Source: an uncultured Eubacteriales bacterium (GTDB lineage Bacteria; Bacillota; Clostridia; UBA1381; UBA9506). From it: DNA of 6,970 nucleotides. Below, one piece after another: positions 6,151-6,970 of the stretch. The DNA lies in assembly GCA_902478395.1 (NCBI GenBank), contig CABSKZ010000148.1, positions 1 through 6,970 on the forward strand, read 5' to 3'. Position numbers and translations under genes: made by a program. Numbering within the stretch: position 1 is the first letter of the stretch; the number at the start of each line of letters is the position of its first letter. The notes beneath the pieces were generated by a model. The model did no database searches. It was not told the DNA's origin and saw nothing but the letters and a program-made list of their open reading frames with translations.

Positions 6151-6166
6151 TTGGGAAACATCCCAA
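6151..6166 (-). other. Leader hairpin before the cysteine-rich gene
   Basis: TTGGGA and TCCCAA form a perfect 6-bp stem with a 4-base loop (TGTT on the - strand). It sits at or just after the predicted transcript start (about 6164) and 9 bases before the ribosome binding site. It could protect the 5' end of the mRNA or be a protein-binding palindrome; the sequence does not decide. Confidence 0.45.
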
Positions 6167-6170
6167 TACC

Positions 6171-6199
6171 AGTATATGTAAAGATATGTCGAATGTGCA
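6171..6199 (-). promoter_or_regulatory. Candidate promoter for the cysteine-rich gene
   Basis: On the - strand TGCACA (6199-6194, four of six matches to TTGACA) is followed after exactly 17 bases by TATACT (6176-6171, five of six matches to TATAAT). It lies in the 80-base gap after the recombinase stop, so the small gene can be expressed apart from the recombinase. Confidence 0.6.
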
Positions 6200-6208
6200 C
6201 GCTCAGTG

Positions 6209-6970
6209 TCATTCTTTGTGGTTCAAATCGGCAAGCGGATTTTTGCTTGCGGCATCGCGAAGCTGTTCGCTGTCCAGATGGGTATAAATCTGTGTAGTGG
6301 AGAGGTCGGTATGTCCCAAAATTTCCTGCAGAATACGAACATCCACATGTCCATATTTGTACATTAGAGTGGCAGCTGTATGCCGCAGCTTATGGACCGA
6401 ATATTTGGTCGTATCTAATCCTGCAGCCTGCAAGTGTTTTTTGACTAAATGCTGGATAGTTTTCACACTAATTCGTCTTCGGTTTCGGCTGATAAACAGT
6501 GCGTTTTGGTCTGGCGCCTTAATACCTTCCCGGATGCGTTCGTTCTGAACATAATCCTGTATGGCGTTTTGACAGGCTTCGTTCAAATAAATGGTACGCT
6601 CCTTGTTTCCCTTACCAATAACTGTTAAAGTGTCGTCTTTAATATCATTTAAGTTAATTCCTGCTAACTCAGATAATCTTAGACCACAATTTAAAAACAG
6701 GGTAATCATTGCGTAATCCCGTTTTTTATCATTTCCATCAATATGTTCCAGCAAGGCAAGGCTTTCTTCTAAAGAGAGATATTTGGGAAGTGACTTGGGT
6801 ATTTTAGGGCTGTCTAAATCATTTGCGGGGTTTACATCAATCAATTTTGCTTTCACAGTAAGAAATTTAAAGAAGGATTTCAACGAGGCAACCTTTCTTG
6901 CGCGTGAATTTGCGTTATTAAGACGTTCTCTAGATGTATATGCCAAATACTCATATAAATCATGCAGAGT
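6209..6970 (-). CDS. Tyrosine recombinase/integrase of XerC/XerD type, N-terminus beyond window edge
   Basis: This is a site-specific DNA recombinase that cuts and rejoins DNA through a 3'-phosphotyrosine. The frame stays open to base 6970, reading TLHDLYEYLAYTSRERL across the TTG at 6946, so that TTG is not the true start. The visible 253 residues miss roughly 40-60 of the N-terminal SAM-like core-binding domain, judged by the usual length of about 300. Numbered from the TTG, the catalytic set is complete: Arg90 in CGLRLSELAG, Lys112 in GKGNKER, His185 and Arg188 in HKLRHTAATLM, His212 in ILGHTDLSTTQ and nucleophile Tyr221 in IYTH. GKGNKER and the short C-terminus are like XerC/XerD rather than large phage integrases. 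It could resolve chromosome dimers or act for a mobile element. No partner xer gene, excisionase or att repeat is visible here. It converges on the ARH gene and lies upstream of the cysteine-rich gene on the same strand. Confidence 0.93.
   Translation of the reverse strand, partial: TLHDLYEYLAYTSRERLNNANSRARKVASLKSFFKFLTVKAKLIDVNPANDLDSPKIPKSLPKYLSLEESLALLEHIDGNDKKRDYAMITLFLNCGLRLSELAGINLNDIKDDTLTVIGKGNKERTIYLNEACQNAIQDYVQNERIREGIKAPDQNALFISRNRRRISVKTIQHLVKKHLQAAGLDTTKYSVHKLRHTAATLMYKYGHVDVRILQEILGHTDLSTTQIYTHLDSEQLRDAASKNPLADLNHKE

Noticed and set aside
6036..6297. Two 83-residue + strand frames
   Set aside because: Both are antisense to the cysteine-rich and recombinase genes, with no binding site or family likeness.

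Overview
The window looks like chromosomal DNA from a gut-type Firmicute, probably a clostridial or Oscillospiraceae-like species. This is inferred from AGGAGG-type ribosome binding sites, a TTG start, moderate GC content and the gene families present. No rRNA, tRNA or CRISPR array was seen. The species cannot be fixed from the sequence alone.

Left part (1-2440, + strand): the end of a sugar or polyol operon. It holds a PfkB-family sugar kinase cut by the left window edge, a cupin-type D-lyxose ketol-isomerase family protein and a mannitol-1-phosphate 5-dehydrogenase family protein. The three genes are tightly coupled: the first pair overlap by 4 bases (ATGA) and the next pair abut with no gap. 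A long hairpin with T-rich flanks ends the unit. A plausible joint role is ketose/aldose isomerisation, phosphorylation and polyol-phosphate/ketose-phosphate redox, for example mannose-fructose-fructose 6-phosphate-mannitol 1-phosphate. The true substrate is not shown by the sequence.

Middle (2441-5852, + strand): an extended -10 promoter drives a membrane-anchored N-acetylmuramoyl-L-alanine amidase that starts at TTG. An AraC-family regulator follows only 22 bases downstream. After it comes a second promoter with a good -10 and a poor -35. This promoter serves a 521-residue ADP-ribosylglycohydrolase (ARH) family protein with altered metal-site residues and a long C-terminal extension. The AraC regulator is the obvious candidate activator of this gene and possibly of the sugar operon. 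The unit ends at a perfect 18-bp hairpin terminator.

Right part (5853-6970, - strand, convergent): a tyrosine recombinase of the XerC/XerD type runs off the right edge with all catalytic residues of its C-terminal domain visible. Downstream of it lies a 74-residue protein with 13 cysteines, which has its own promoter and a good ribosome binding site. The small cysteine-rich protein and the unusual ARH protein are the two least explained items here.
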